Part shown: piece by piece, positions 21,201-29,925 of the stretch
Layout: every line of letters starts with the position of its first letter
How positions within the stretch are numbered: the first letter of the stretch is position 1
Source of the DNA: Verrucomicrobiota bacterium
GTDB lineage: Bacteria; Verrucomicrobiota; Verrucomicrobiia; Verrucomicrobiales; Akkermansiaceae
Direction of reading: 5' to 3'
Length of the DNA: 64,000 nucleotides
Assembly: GCA_016871685.1 (NCBI GenBank)
Contig: VHCM01000002.1
Span: 1-64,000 of the forward strand
Position numbers and translations under genes: made by a program
Notes under the pieces: model-generated
Seen by the model: only the letters and a program-made list of their open reading frames with translations
Database searches by the model: none
Told to the model about the DNA's origin: nothing

Positions 21201-22314
21201 TGTGCCGCAGCGTGGTCTCGCCCGGCAGGCGGCCGACGTCCAGCGTGCTGAAGATCTCCCCGCTGGGCAGGTCGGAAGCCAGCGATCCGTCGAAGAACGT
21301 CTCGTACTGCGCGTCGTCGAACTCCGCAATCATCTTGTCGCGGAACCATGAATTCACCTGAATGGTGACCGAGGCGACGTTCCGGCCGCTGGCGTTGTCG
21401 GCGACGAGGTAATAGGTGAGCGTCGAAGACGGGCTCACGCTTGCACTGCCGCTGGCGGCGACCGTGCCCACGTCGGTGACGCTGACCGCCGTGGCATTCG
21501 AAACGTCCCAACTGAGCGTGGTGGCCGCGCCTTCCTTGAGGGTGGTGGCGGAGGCGGTGAAGCTGTTGATCACCGGTGCTCCCGCGGGCGCGACGTCGTT
21601 GGTGATGACCGGCAACGCGGAAGAGTACCGCTGGCGGCCGGCGGTCAGGTTCGAGTCGGTCACCTCATCGAGGATGACCCAGATGAACCCGTCGAGGCTG
21701 CCCTCGAGCTTCCAGCTCACCGGGTCGAACTGCGGCGAATCCGGGGCGGTGCCGAGGCGGTAGCCGGTGATCGCAGCAGGCTGGGCGAAGGTCATGACGT
21801 AGTACGCGCCCGGCGAGCTGCCGGTCAGGTAATTGCTCTTGGTCCAGAGCGTGGCGACGTTGCCGTCGATGGCCAGTTCCTTGTTGCTGCCGTTGGCGAT
21901 CGTGCTTTGCGGCACGAGCCGGGTCGTTCCGGAAAGAATCTGCAATTCCGCCAACTGCATCGTGTTGGAAAGCGGGTCGCGCAGCGCCGTCGGCGTGAAG
22001 CGCACGTACTTGTAGGTCGCGAGTCCCAACGTCTTCACCCGGATGGTGGCCGGGCGGGTCTTGGTGCCTGCGGCATTCGTCGCGGTGAGCGTGTAGGTGG
22101 TGTCCGCCGTTGGCGAAACGACCTGGCTGCCTTCGGCGGCCACATCGCCGATGCCGCTGATCGAGACGGCGTCGGCTCCGGTCACGCTCCACGACAAAGT
22201 GGCGGATTCACCGGAGAGCATCGACGATTTGTCGAGTTGGAACGAGGCGATGAACGGCCCGGGTGCCTTGATGTGCTCGACGCGCTCACTGCGGTTGCAC
22301 CGGTCACGCTCCAG
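18248..22314 (-). pseudogene. C-terminal portion of a giant Ig/F5-8C/PA14/MBG surface protein, frame-disrupted
   Basis: Most of this is the 1,261-codon open frame from 22221, but coding similarity starts earlier in that frame (VEHIKAPGPFIASFQLDKSS). Visible modules in order are: an Ig-like repeat (SATLSWSVTGADAVSISG); a discoidin-like region (YKYVRFTPTALRDP); an Ig repeat; a DNRLRE-like secreted module (VPFQLPSLGAGKFTAADLRL); an Ig repeat; a second discoidin-like region (YRYLRFTGLGTRDP); an Ig repeat; a PA14-like domain (GLLATSYDSLPA...GYWHDNY); an Ig-like block; and an MBG-type domain (AVAASKTYGQSDPVFTY). Near 18545 the frame breaks, and the true end continues in another frame as ADPNWTGSKSEDYTVLPSD to FYRVKGAIGQ at 18248. 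The intact form was probably a cell-surface or secreted adhesin or carbohydrate-binding protein. Confidence 0.65.
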
Positions 22315-22315
22315 C

Positions 22316-24133
22316 TCAGGGTGGTGTCACCAGCCGGGACGTGGTGCCGGTGACGTCGCCCACGTCGTTGTTGATGGAGAGGCTGGTCGCGCCGCTGGTG
22401 GTCCAGGAAAGCGTGGCCCCGCTCGAGTTGCTGCCGATCGTGGTGCGGTTGGTGCGGAAGCTGGAAATGACCGGTTTCGACGCGGTGGCAGCGCCGGGGG
22501 TGAACGTGTAGGTGAGCACGGGCCCGAAGCTGTCGTTGTTGCCGACGCCGCGGGTGGCCCTGACGTTGAAGCCGACATCCTTGTCTTCGGGCCCGCCGAG
22601 GGCGTTGTGCGCGGCGGTGGTCAGGTCGGTGGGACTCAGGCGCATGAATGCGAAGCGCCCGCTGTTGAGGCCGTTGGCATAGGCGTCGTTGAGCCACGCA
22701 TTGAGGACCGCGCTTTCCCCGGTGCCGGTGCTCACCGTGGTGCCGGGCGAGCTGGAGTTGAGGAACGCCTGCTTGACGAGCGTGCCGAGCTGCGTGTGGT
22801 TCTGCGTGCCGTTGTTCACGTCACTGGCGAGCGTGACGCTGTTGGCGCGGGTGCCGGGAAGGGCGAAGAGATTGACGTCGATGGGAATCAGTTGGCTGTT
22901 CTGATCGACGATGAAGGCGACCGACACGTCGGAGAAGGAGCCGCTGCCGAGATCGGGCAGTTGGAACGGCAACACGTGGTGCGACATCGTCGTGTTGTAG
23001 CCGCCCGTGTAGGAGTTGGTGCCGACAAAGACGATGGGGTTGGTGACGCCGCCCGCGGCTCCGGCCGAGGTGCCGGCCGCGTTGGTCGCGTGCTGCGCGT
23101 CACTCGGATGCGCGGTGATGGTGCCGGCGTGAAGAGCGCCGGGAAACAGTCCGGCAGCCAGCAGGCCCACGAGCTGCAGTTTGCGTCCGACGATCCAGCG
23201 GTACGGGGTGAGCACGAATCCGTGGAACGCGCCGCGGCGCACGGAGTCCTCGTGCATCGCGGCACCGCCGTTGTCGCCGACGATCAGGTCACCCCGGACG
23301 CCCCATTGCCCCGCATCGTATTCGCCGTGCCACGAGGTCGCCCATCGGTAGGAGAGGAACGAATCCTCACGCCGTGCGTCGGCGTTGTTCCATGCCAGAT
23401 CGACTCCGAGGTTGAGGCGATCGTTCATCCGGCGGGCGGCGCTGCCCAGCCAAACCAGTCCGTCCTGCCAACCGCTGAGCGATTCGTTGTCCGCACCGTC
23501 CTGGGTCGATGAAAACATCGCGCCCGACCAGATCCATCGGCCGCGGCTGGCGGTGATGCTCACCCCGGTGGGCCGCGCGCTTTCGTAGATCTTTTTGATG
23601 ATCGCCGAGCGCTCGACCGTGAGCAGATGATCGGACGACGTGCGGGTTTCCTGACCGGCGATGAACTTGTGGCGCCCGCAATCGACGCGCCATTCGTCGA
23701 ATGGCCCGCGGCCGAGCACTTCGCCGAGATCCAGCCCGACGAGTGCCTCGTGAAATCCCGCGAATCCCCAATCGAGCGATCCTCCCTCCAGGCGCTGGTC
23801 GTCGACCAGATTGACCGTCGTCTTGAGATTCATCACTTGGAGGAATGTCGATTCAAGGCCGATGCGCAACCGCCGGTAATCGTCGTAGGACTCGCGGAAA
23901 TCCGCTCCATCGACATCGGTGCCGTGCACCAGGCCGAGTTGATACTGGAATTTCCCATGGAATCGCAGTGACTGCAGCCAGGGATGATCCGGATCGTCAT
24001 GGACGCGTGCGGGTTCTCCGCGCAACCAGTCGCACCAGAGACCGGTCGATGCCGCAGTTGCGGCCCGTGCGTCGATGATCCCAATCCCCGCGACGACTGC
24101 GACGCACCATGCGGATTTCACGAGGCGTCGCAT
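22316..24133 (-). CDS. Chimeric ORF: phosphate-selective-porin-like N-terminus joined to secreted-adhesin N-terminus
   Basis: The first ~314 residues look like an OprO/OprP-type porin. A signal peptide (MRRLVKSAWCVAVVAGIGIIDARA) is followed by beta-barrel-like text such as RRLRIGLESTFLQVMNLKTT, GRHKFIAGQETRTSSDHLLTVERS and GFVLTPYRWIVGRKLQLVG. The frame then runs straight into LLAAGLFPGALHAGTITA, the hydrophobic core and Ala-x-Ala end of a second signal peptide. A DNRLRE-like secreted module and an Ig-like repeat follow, ending at a stop at 22316 in mid-repeat. A longer start at 24172 is possible. The join looks like a fusion of two unrelated genes by deletion, or an assembly join. Downstream coding continues in other frames. 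Confidence 0.55.
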   Translation of the reverse strand: MRRLVKSAWCVAVVAGIGIIDARAATAASTGLWCDWLRGEPARVHDDPDHPWLQSLRFHGKFQYQLGLVHGTDVDGADFRESYDDYRRLRIGLESTFLQVMNLKTTVNLVDDQRLEGGSLDWGFAGFHEALVGLDLGEVLGRGPFDEWRVDCGRHKFIAGQETRTSSDHLLTVERSAIIKKIYESARPTGVSITASRGRWIWSGAMFSSTQDGADNESLSGWQDGLVWLGSAARRMNDRLNLGVDLAWNNADARREDSFLSYRWATSWHGEYDAGQWGVRGDLIVGDNGGAAMHEDSVRRGAFHGFVLTPYRWIVGRKLQLVGLLAAGLFPGALHAGTITAHPSDAQHATNAAGTSAGAAGGVTNPIVFVGTNSYTGGYNTTMSHHVLPFQLPDLGSGSFSDVSVAFIVDQNSQLIPIDVNLFALPGTRANSVTLASDVNNGTQNHTQLGTLVKQAFLNSSSPGTTVSTGTGESAVLNAWLNDAYANGLNSGRFAFMRLSPTDLTTAAHNALGGPEDKDVGFNVRATRGVGNNDSFGPVLTYTFTPGAATASKPVISSFRTNRTTIGSNSSGATLSWTTSGATSLSINNDVGDVTGTTSRLVTPP

Positions 24134-24366
24134 GATCGTCCGGAGCAAGAGAAAAGAGAAAAGAGAAAACATTCAACACCCCGCGATCGACCGACCGCGA
24201 GGCCGGGCAGCCGACGCGCAACGATTCGTCGCTTGCCGAGGGGATGTCACGCGTCAATTGACCGCCTGTCGACGTCGGCGAGAGCGGCGTTGGGGGGATG
24301 TCGCACAACGGAATCGCGCGCTTCCGGCTTTCCCAATGGGCGGCGATCCGGCAGCTTGGGCGCGCA

Positions 24367-25446
24367 ATGAACCCACCCGGCAACTCCTACGCCCTGATCC
24401 TCGCCGGAGGATCGGGCACCCGCTTCTGGCCGTTGAGCCGCGACCGCAAGCCCAAGCAACTACTCAACCTCTTCGGCACCGGCACGCTGCTCGCCCATGC
24501 GATCCGCCGACTCGACGGCGTTGTGCCCAGAGAGCGCATCCTGATCCTCACCAACGAAAAACAACTCGATGCCGTGCGCGCGAACGCCGAGGGCATTCCG
24601 GCGGACAACATCTTCGCCGAGCCGGCCAAGCGCGACACCGGTCCGGCCGTGGCGCTGGGTGTCGGACTCGTCGCGGCGCGCGATCCGGACGCCGTGATGC
24701 TCGTGCTGCCCGCCGACCAATTGATCCGCGACGCCGATGCATTCCGGTCGGTGATGCACGACGCGCTGGCGGTGGCCGGGGCGTCCGACGGATTGGTCAC
24801 CATCGGCATCCAGCCCACCTGGCCTTGCCCGTCGTACGGATACATCGAGCGCGGCGCACCGGTGGAAACGAGCGTCACGACGCAACACGCGGCGCACGAG
24901 GTGGTCCGCTTCCGCGAGAAACCCGACATCGACACCGCGCGCGGATTTCTCACGCAAGGCGGGTTCAGTTGGAATGCCGGCATGTTCGTGTGGTCGCTGC
25001 CGGTCGTGCGCGCGCAACTGGCGAAACACGCGCCGGACCTCGCCGCGTTCATCGACCGCCTGTGCGCGGCCGACGACGTCCGCGCCACCGTGGCCGGGGC
25101 ATTCCCCGGACTGCACGCGAGATCGATCGACTATGCGTTGATGGAAAAAGCCGACCGCGTGCTCAACATCGAGGCGACCTTCGATTGGGACGACGTCGGG
25201 TCGTGGATCTCGGTCGCCGCCTATCTCGAGGCTCAAGGCGATGACAACCGCGCCAACACCGCGATCACTGAAGTCGATTCGCGCCGCAACATCGTCTTCA
25301 ACGATCGCCCGTCGAGCCGCGTCGCCCTGCTCGGCGTCGAAGATTTGATCGTCGTGCAGACCGAAGACGCGCTGCTGGTCGCCAATCGGCATCAGGCGGA
25401 TGCGATTAAAAAACTCTCCGAATTGTTGCCCAAGGAATTGTTGTGA
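24367..25446 (+). CDS. manC: Mannose-1-phosphate guanylyltransferase
   Basis: A 359-residue enzyme that makes GDP-mannose from mannose-1-phosphate and GTP. Motifs are LAGGSGTRFWPLSR with the nucleotide-binding glycines, KPKQLLNL, the metal site LVLPADQLI, the sugar motif GYIERG, VVRFREKPD and SWNAGMFVW. The second half has DWDDVGSW, as in ManC/AlgA pyrophosphorylase domains, but the C-terminal isomerase domain of bifunctional enzymes is absent. ATG 24367 (MNPPGNSYALILAGG) is used; the ORF extends upstream without similarity. Its stop overlaps the ruvX start by 4 nt (GTGA), so the two are coupled. Confidence 0.88.
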   Translation: MNPPGNSYALILAGGSGTRFWPLSRDRKPKQLLNLFGTGTLLAHAIRRLDGVVPRERILILTNEKQLDAVRANAEGIPADNIFAEPAKRDTGPAVALGVGLVAARDPDAVMLVLPADQLIRDADAFRSVMHDALAVAGASDGLVTIGIQPTWPCPSYGYIERGAPVETSVTTQHAAHEVVRFREKPDIDTARGFLTQGGFSWNAGMFVWSLPVVRAQLAKHAPDLAAFIDRLCAADDVRATVAGAFPGLHARSIDYALMEKADRVLNIEATFDWDDVGSWISVAAYLEAQGDDNRANTAITEVDSRRNIVFNDRPSSRVALLGVEDLIVVQTEDALLVANRHQADAIKKLSELLPKELL

Positions 25447-25886
25447 ACACCGCGATGTCGAGCCCGAGGTCGTCCGATCCGCATCCGGCACTCGGTGTCG
25501 ACTACGGCGAAGCGCGCATCGGCATCGCCGCGACCGATGCCTGCGGCATTCTCGCCCACCCGGTCGAAACGATCGACCGGGCGAAGACCGATCCGGTCGC
25601 GCGCATCGCGGCGCTGGTTGCCGCGCGCGGCATCCGCACGCTGGTCGTCGGCCTGCCGCTGCGCATGGACGGCAGCGAAGGCACCGCCGCCGCGAAGGCC
25701 AGGGCATTCGGCGCGCGGCTGCAACACGCGCTGCCGCAACTGCCGCTCGTCTTCATCGACGAAACGCTCAGCACCGTGAGCGCCGACGAAAAGCTGCGCG
25801 AAGCGGGCGTGCGCGCCAAAGACCGGCGGCAATCGATCGACCAAGTCGCCGCCGTCGAGATCCTCAACACCTGGATGGGCGGATGA
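25443..25886 (+). CDS. ruvX: YqgF/RuvX family Holliday-junction resolvase-like protein
   Basis: A 147-residue RNase-H-fold protein of the YqgF family, linked to pre-16S rRNA 5'-end maturation and Holliday-junction resolution. It has the first acidic strand GVDYGEARIG, the central VVGLPLRMDGSEGTAA, DETLSTVSADEKL and a C-terminal QSIDQVAAVEIL with the last acidic residue. The start is GTG at 25443, overlapping the manC stop as GTGA, which supports both the start and translational coupling. Length is normal for the family. Confidence 0.88.
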   Translation: MNTAMSSPRSSDPHPALGVDYGEARIGIAATDACGILAHPVETIDRAKTDPVARIAALVAARGIRTLVVGLPLRMDGSEGTAAAKARAFGARLQHALPQLPLVFIDETLSTVSADEKLREAGVRAKDRRQSIDQVAAVEILNTWMGG

Positions 25887-25917
25887 ACGCGACCGCCCGC
25901 GTCGGCACGCGGATGAT

Positions 25918-26409
25918 TCAATGCCGGCGCGCGCTCTCTTCGAGAAACACCACGGCAAGCCGGAAACAACGGCGCGCGAGTTCTTTGGCATCCTGATCGC
26001 CGATCAGCGCGACCCCTTCCTCACTCACCTCGGCGAGATAGATCTGCCAGGCATGCGCCGCGGCGATGCCACGATCGACCTTCGATGCGGCAGGCAGCGA
26101 CGGATTGCCGCTGGAAGGAGGCGGCGATGCCGTTTCGCGCGCGGCCTGCTGCCGGTGATTCCTTGTCTTGGACTTGCCTGCCGACGGCTGGCGCGTTTCC
26201 TCCGGCACCGGTCGCGGAGCGGTTTCCGCGGAATCGAATTCGGGAAAGGCGACGCGTTTCGGCGCCTGCACCTCCTGTGGCGGATTGCCGTGCTGTCCGT
26301 CCTGCGCCGCACGCACCTTGCCGCGGCCCTTGGATTGACCGCGCGTGTTGCGCTTGACCGATGAGGTCTTCGCCGCATCGTCCGGCTTTCCTTTTGCTCT
26401 GTTGTTCAT
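25918..26409 (-). CDS. Hypothetical basic protein with low-complexity N-terminus
   Basis: A 163-residue protein that I do not recognise. The first ~110 residues are Lys/Arg/Pro/Ser-rich (MNNRAKGKPDDAAKTSSVKR, then GQSKGRGKVRAAQ) and look disordered. The last ~50 residues are a compact helical segment (AAHAWQIYLAEVSEEGVALI, then RRCFRLAVVFLEESARR). The basic tail suggests nucleic-acid or ribosome contact, but this is only inference. ATG 26409 is chosen because the upstream extension has no such character. It is convergent with ruvX and lies about 100 bp downstream of the PBP gene on the same strand. Confidence 0.5.
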   Translation of the reverse strand: MNNRAKGKPDDAAKTSSVKRNTRGQSKGRGKVRAAQDGQHGNPPQEVQAPKRVAFPEFDSAETAPRPVPEETRQPSAGKSKTRNHRQQAARETASPPPSSGNPSLPAASKVDRGIAAAHAWQIYLAEVSEEGVALIGDQDAKELARRCFRLAVVFLEESARRH

Positions 26410-26508
26410 GATTCGATTTGCCGGGGGAAATGCAAATCTCACACGACCGCCGACTGAAAGTCGAGAACAATGCGGAACGCGATCAAGCGTGACGGACACC
26501 GACAAGAC

Positions 26509-28542
26509 TCACGGCTCGTCGACATTCTCGTCCATCACCTCCTCATCCTCCGGGACGATCACCTCATCACCCGCGGGAAGTTCCGCGGGGATCGCGCGCG
26601 GCGCTTCCTCCGTCATCACCGCGTCGCCCATCGGCGAACCATCCGGCGCGATGGTTTCATCCGACTCCTCGACCACGACCAGCGCTTTGCGCGGCGGCTC
26701 GATCGCCTCCTTGATGTCGTCGCGAACGCCTTGGAAAAACCCGCGCACCATCGGCGCGGCCATGCGTCCGCCCGAAACGCGCTCGCCCGGCCGACCTTCG
26801 TAAAGCACCACGAAGGCATAGCGCGGATTGTCACGCGGCAGAAATCCGGCGAACCACGCGAGCCGCTGGTTTTTGGATTTCGGCCCCCACTGCGCGGTGC
26901 CGGTCTTGCCGCACAAGGTCGTGAACCCGAGCCCCGCGCTGCGGCCGGTGCCGTACCCGGTGTTCACCACGTCGGACATCCCCTTGCGGACGATGTCGAC
27001 GGTGAGCGGATCGAGCCCGAGCGAATTCCGGCGGTCGGGCAGCGGGGCCTCGATCACGCGGCCGCGCGGATCCTGCACCTGGCGCACCAATCGCAACTTC
27101 GGCAGCACGTCGCCATTGGCAATGCCCGCCATTGCCTGGGCCACCTGCAATGGCGAGGCAAGCAAGGCTCCTTGCCCGATCGAGAGATTGGCCGTGTCGC
27201 CCGCGAGGATCCGACGTTTGTGATGACGCAGCATCCAGTCGTCGGTGGGCACCAGTCCGCCGGTCTCCCCCACCAATGGCAACCCGGTGGATTCGCCGAA
27301 TCCAAGCCGTCGCGCGAGCCCGAGAAACGAGGAGGAGCCGATGTCGATGCCCACGCGGTAAAACCAGGTGTTGCAGGATCTTGCGATCGCCCGTTTCACA
27401 TCAATCGGTCCCTCCGGCGCGCGCGACCAGTTGTTGAACACGGTGCGACCGATCGCAATCGCCGCCGGACAATCGATCAGCGTGTTCTCGGTGACGTGGC
27501 CGTCGCGCAACGCGGCCAGCGCGACCACCGGCTTGAATGACGAAGCGGGCGGATAGGCCGATTGGAACGCGCGACCGTACAACGGTGTCGCCGGATCCTC
27601 CGAAAGCGCTTTGAAGTCCGCCTCGCTGATGCCGGGAATGAAGCGGTTGAGATCGAAGGACGGACGCGACGCGAGCACCAACACCTCGCCGGTGGCGATG
27701 TCGATGACGACAAACGCGCCGCGCCGACATCCCTTGCGCAGGATGTCCTCGGCGAGTTTCTGCCACTTCAAGTCGAGCGTCGTGACCACCGTGCCCCCGG
27801 GCCGCGGACGCCGCACCTGTTCCTCGAGCAACTTGTTGCCGAACTCGTCGAAAAGCAGCTTCTTCACTCCGTGTTCGCCCACCAAGCGCGCATCGTGGAG
27901 TTTTTCCAATCCCGCCCGGCCCTCGGATTCCTCCCACAGCGGTTCGTTGAATTGGATCGGCCCGGTGGGTAAACGCCCGACGCTGCCAGTGTAGCCGATG
28001 ATGTGCGCCGCGCACTCGCCGTGCGGGTAGTGTCGGCGGTACACCGGGTGCAACTGGACGCCGGCAGGCAACTGCGCCTCGATGCGACGCGCCTCCTTTT
28101 CGTCGAGCTGCCCGCTGACGAGCAACGGCAGCCAGCGGCGATGGCGGTAGTGATCGTACAATTCGTCGTCGGACTTGGCGGCAATCCCGCCGACGATCGA
28201 CGGGATCGATTGCAGCCGCGCGCGCGCCCAGGAAACGACGAAGTCGCGGTCGGCCTGCTCGAACTGTTGGAACTGTAACGCGACTTGATACGCGATGATG
28301 TTCTGTGCCAGCGGTTCGCCGTCGCGATCGGTGATCATGCCTCGCGGCGCGGGAATGCGCAACGTGATCGTGCGCGCGTCGCGGCGGGTGGTGATCGATC
28401 CATCGGCCGCGCCGCGCGTGGGAACGGCGGCAGCGGCAGCGGGCTCGGCCGCCTCTTGCGCCCGAACCATGCCGCCCATCGCCAGCCAGACGGCCAGCAG
28501 GCAGGCAGGACCGGTCGATCGCGGCGGATGCGGAACGCTCAT
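26509..28542 (-). CDS. PBP2-like peptidoglycan D,D-transpeptidase
   Basis: A 677-residue class B penicillin-binding protein. The dimerisation/pedestal part (~60-290) has APRGMITDRDGEPLAQN, YPHGECAAHIIGYTG and GRAGLEKLHDA. The transpeptidase part has the active-site SSFK in PPASSFKPV (~residue 345), SCN in ARSCNTWFY and KTGT in CGKTGTAQW. This order fits MrdA/PBP2 or FtsI-type enzymes that cross-link peptidoglycan. The N-terminus (CLLAVWLAMGGMVRAQEA) reads like a cleavable signal rather than a long anchor, and the C-terminus ends in an acidic tail (VPEDEEVMDENVDEP). No mreCD or rodA is next to it. Confidence 0.85.
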   Translation of the reverse strand: MSVPHPPRSTGPACLLAVWLAMGGMVRAQEAAEPAAAAAVPTRGAADGSITTRRDARTITLRIPAPRGMITDRDGEPLAQNIIAYQVALQFQQFEQADRDFVVSWARARLQSIPSIVGGIAAKSDDELYDHYRHRRWLPLLVSGQLDEKEARRIEAQLPAGVQLHPVYRRHYPHGECAAHIIGYTGSVGRLPTGPIQFNEPLWEESEGRAGLEKLHDARLVGEHGVKKLLFDEFGNKLLEEQVRRPRPGGTVVTTLDLKWQKLAEDILRKGCRRGAFVVIDIATGEVLVLASRPSFDLNRFIPGISEADFKALSEDPATPLYGRAFQSAYPPASSFKPVVALAALRDGHVTENTLIDCPAAIAIGRTVFNNWSRAPEGPIDVKRAIARSCNTWFYRVGIDIGSSSFLGLARRLGFGESTGLPLVGETGGLVPTDDWMLRHHKRRILAGDTANLSIGQGALLASPLQVAQAMAGIANGDVLPKLRLVRQVQDPRGRVIEAPLPDRRNSLGLDPLTVDIVRKGMSDVVNTGYGTGRSAGLGFTTLCGKTGTAQWGPKSKNQRLAWFAGFLPRDNPRYAFVVLYEGRPGERVSGGRMAAPMVRGFFQGVRDDIKEAIEPPRKALVVVEESDETIAPDGSPMGDAVMTEEAPRAIPAELPAGDEVIVPEDEEVMDENVDEP

Positions 28543-28631
28543 CGTTGCTCGCGCACGCTAAGCCGACACCCCCCGCAGGCGCAACGCCGGATTGCCGCAC
28601 CGTCCTTGCGGTTCCGCTCCGGCCGTGCATC

Positions 28632-29897
28632 ATGGCGTGGATGATCGATTGGAACATCGTGACGGTGTCGCTCGTCCTCGCGCTACTGCTGGTCTGGAAT
28701 CTCGAGTTCGTCGCAACCCTGCTCGACCTCCGGGCCTTTCCCGCCACGGTGCCCGGCGAGCTGCGCAACGTGATGGACGACAGCAAACTCGCCCGGGCGC
28801 GCGAGTATCTGCTCGCCCGCTCGCGCTTCGACATCGTGCGCTCGCTGGCTTCGTTGTTCCTGTTGCTCACCTTCTGGCTGGCGGGCGGCTTCGGTTGGCT
28901 CGACACCGTCGCGCGCGCAGCGGACCTCGGCCTCGTCGCCACCGGACTCGTGTTCCTCGCGGCCGTCTTCGTCGGCCAGTCGCTCGTCTCACTGCCGTTC
29001 TCGATCTACGACACGTTTGTCATCGAGAACCGGTTCGGGTTCAATCGCACCACGCCCGCCGTCTTCGCGGCGGACCGCCTCAAGGGCATCGCGCTGATGG
29101 CGGTGGTCGGCCTGCCGCCGATGGCCGCGGTGCTGTGGTGCTTTCATCAGGTCGAACACGCGTGGCTCTGGGCGTGGCTCGCGGTGTCCGCCTTCCAGCT
29201 GCTGCTCGCCTGGCTCGCCCCGGCGGTGATCCTGCCGCTGTTCAACAAATTCACGCCAATGCCCGACGGCGCGCTCAAGGAGGCGATCCGCGATCTCGGA
29301 ACGCGCTGCGGATTTCCCCTCGCGTCGGTGTCGGTGATGGACGGCTCGAAGCGCTCGACCAAGGCGAACGCGTTCTTCACCGGCTTCGGCCGTCACCGCC
29401 GGATCGCGCTGTACGACACGCTGGTGGACACGTGCACACAGGACGAACTGCTCGGTGTGCTCGCGCATGAAATCGGTCATCATCGCTGCGGCCACATCCG
29501 CCAGCGGATCGCGGCAGGCCTGCTGCACACCGCGGTGATCTTCTTCCTCCTCGGCATCGCGACCGATCCGCAGAGCGGCTTCGCCCGGCTGTTGTTCGAC
29601 GCGTTCGGCATGCGCGACATCTCGCCCCACGCCGGGCTGGTGCTCTTCGCAATCCTGCTCGGCCCGGTCTCGCGCGTGCTCGATGTCGCACTCAACGCGT
29701 GGTCGCGCCGGCACGAGTACGAAGCGGATGCCTATGCGGCGACCGCCACCGGCGACGCCGCACCGCTGGCCTCGGCGCTGCGCAACATGACCGCCGACCA
29801 CCTCGCACACCCGTCGCCCGCCGCGCTGCGGGTGTGGCTCGACCATTCGCATCCTCCGCTGCTCGCCAGATTGCGCGCGCTCGGCCAAGGCGATTAA
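28632..29897 (+). CDS. M48 family zinc metalloprotease (Ste24/CAAX prenyl protease 1-like)
   Basis: A 421-residue polytopic membrane protease. The zinc site is HEIGH in VLAHEIGHHRCGH, and the third ligand is Glu in RRHEYEADAYA. Upstream helices and SIYDTFVIENRFGFNRTT are typical of the Ste24 branch. Such enzymes cleave membrane proteins or prenylated peptides in eukaryotes; bacterial members are thought to act in membrane-protein quality control. The start MAWMIDWNIVTVS (ATG 28632) puts the first TM helix at the N-terminus. It is divergent from the PBP gene and 28 bp upstream of the phosphorylase gene. Confidence 0.88.
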   Translation: MAWMIDWNIVTVSLVLALLLVWNLEFVATLLDLRAFPATVPGELRNVMDDSKLARAREYLLARSRFDIVRSLASLFLLLTFWLAGGFGWLDTVARAADLGLVATGLVFLAAVFVGQSLVSLPFSIYDTFVIENRFGFNRTTPAVFAADRLKGIALMAVVGLPPMAAVLWCFHQVEHAWLWAWLAVSAFQLLLAWLAPAVILPLFNKFTPMPDGALKEAIRDLGTRCGFPLASVSVMDGSKRSTKANAFFTGFGRHRRIALYDTLVDTCTQDELLGVLAHEIGHHRCGHIRQRIAAGLLHTAVIFFLLGIATDPQSGFARLLFDAFGMRDISPHAGLVLFAILLGPVSRVLDVALNAWSRRHEYEADAYAATATGDAAPLASALRNMTADHLAHPSPAALRVWLDHSHPPLLARLRALGQGD

Positions 29898-29925
29898 ATC
29901 CGCCACCCCAGCTTCCACCCACGCC

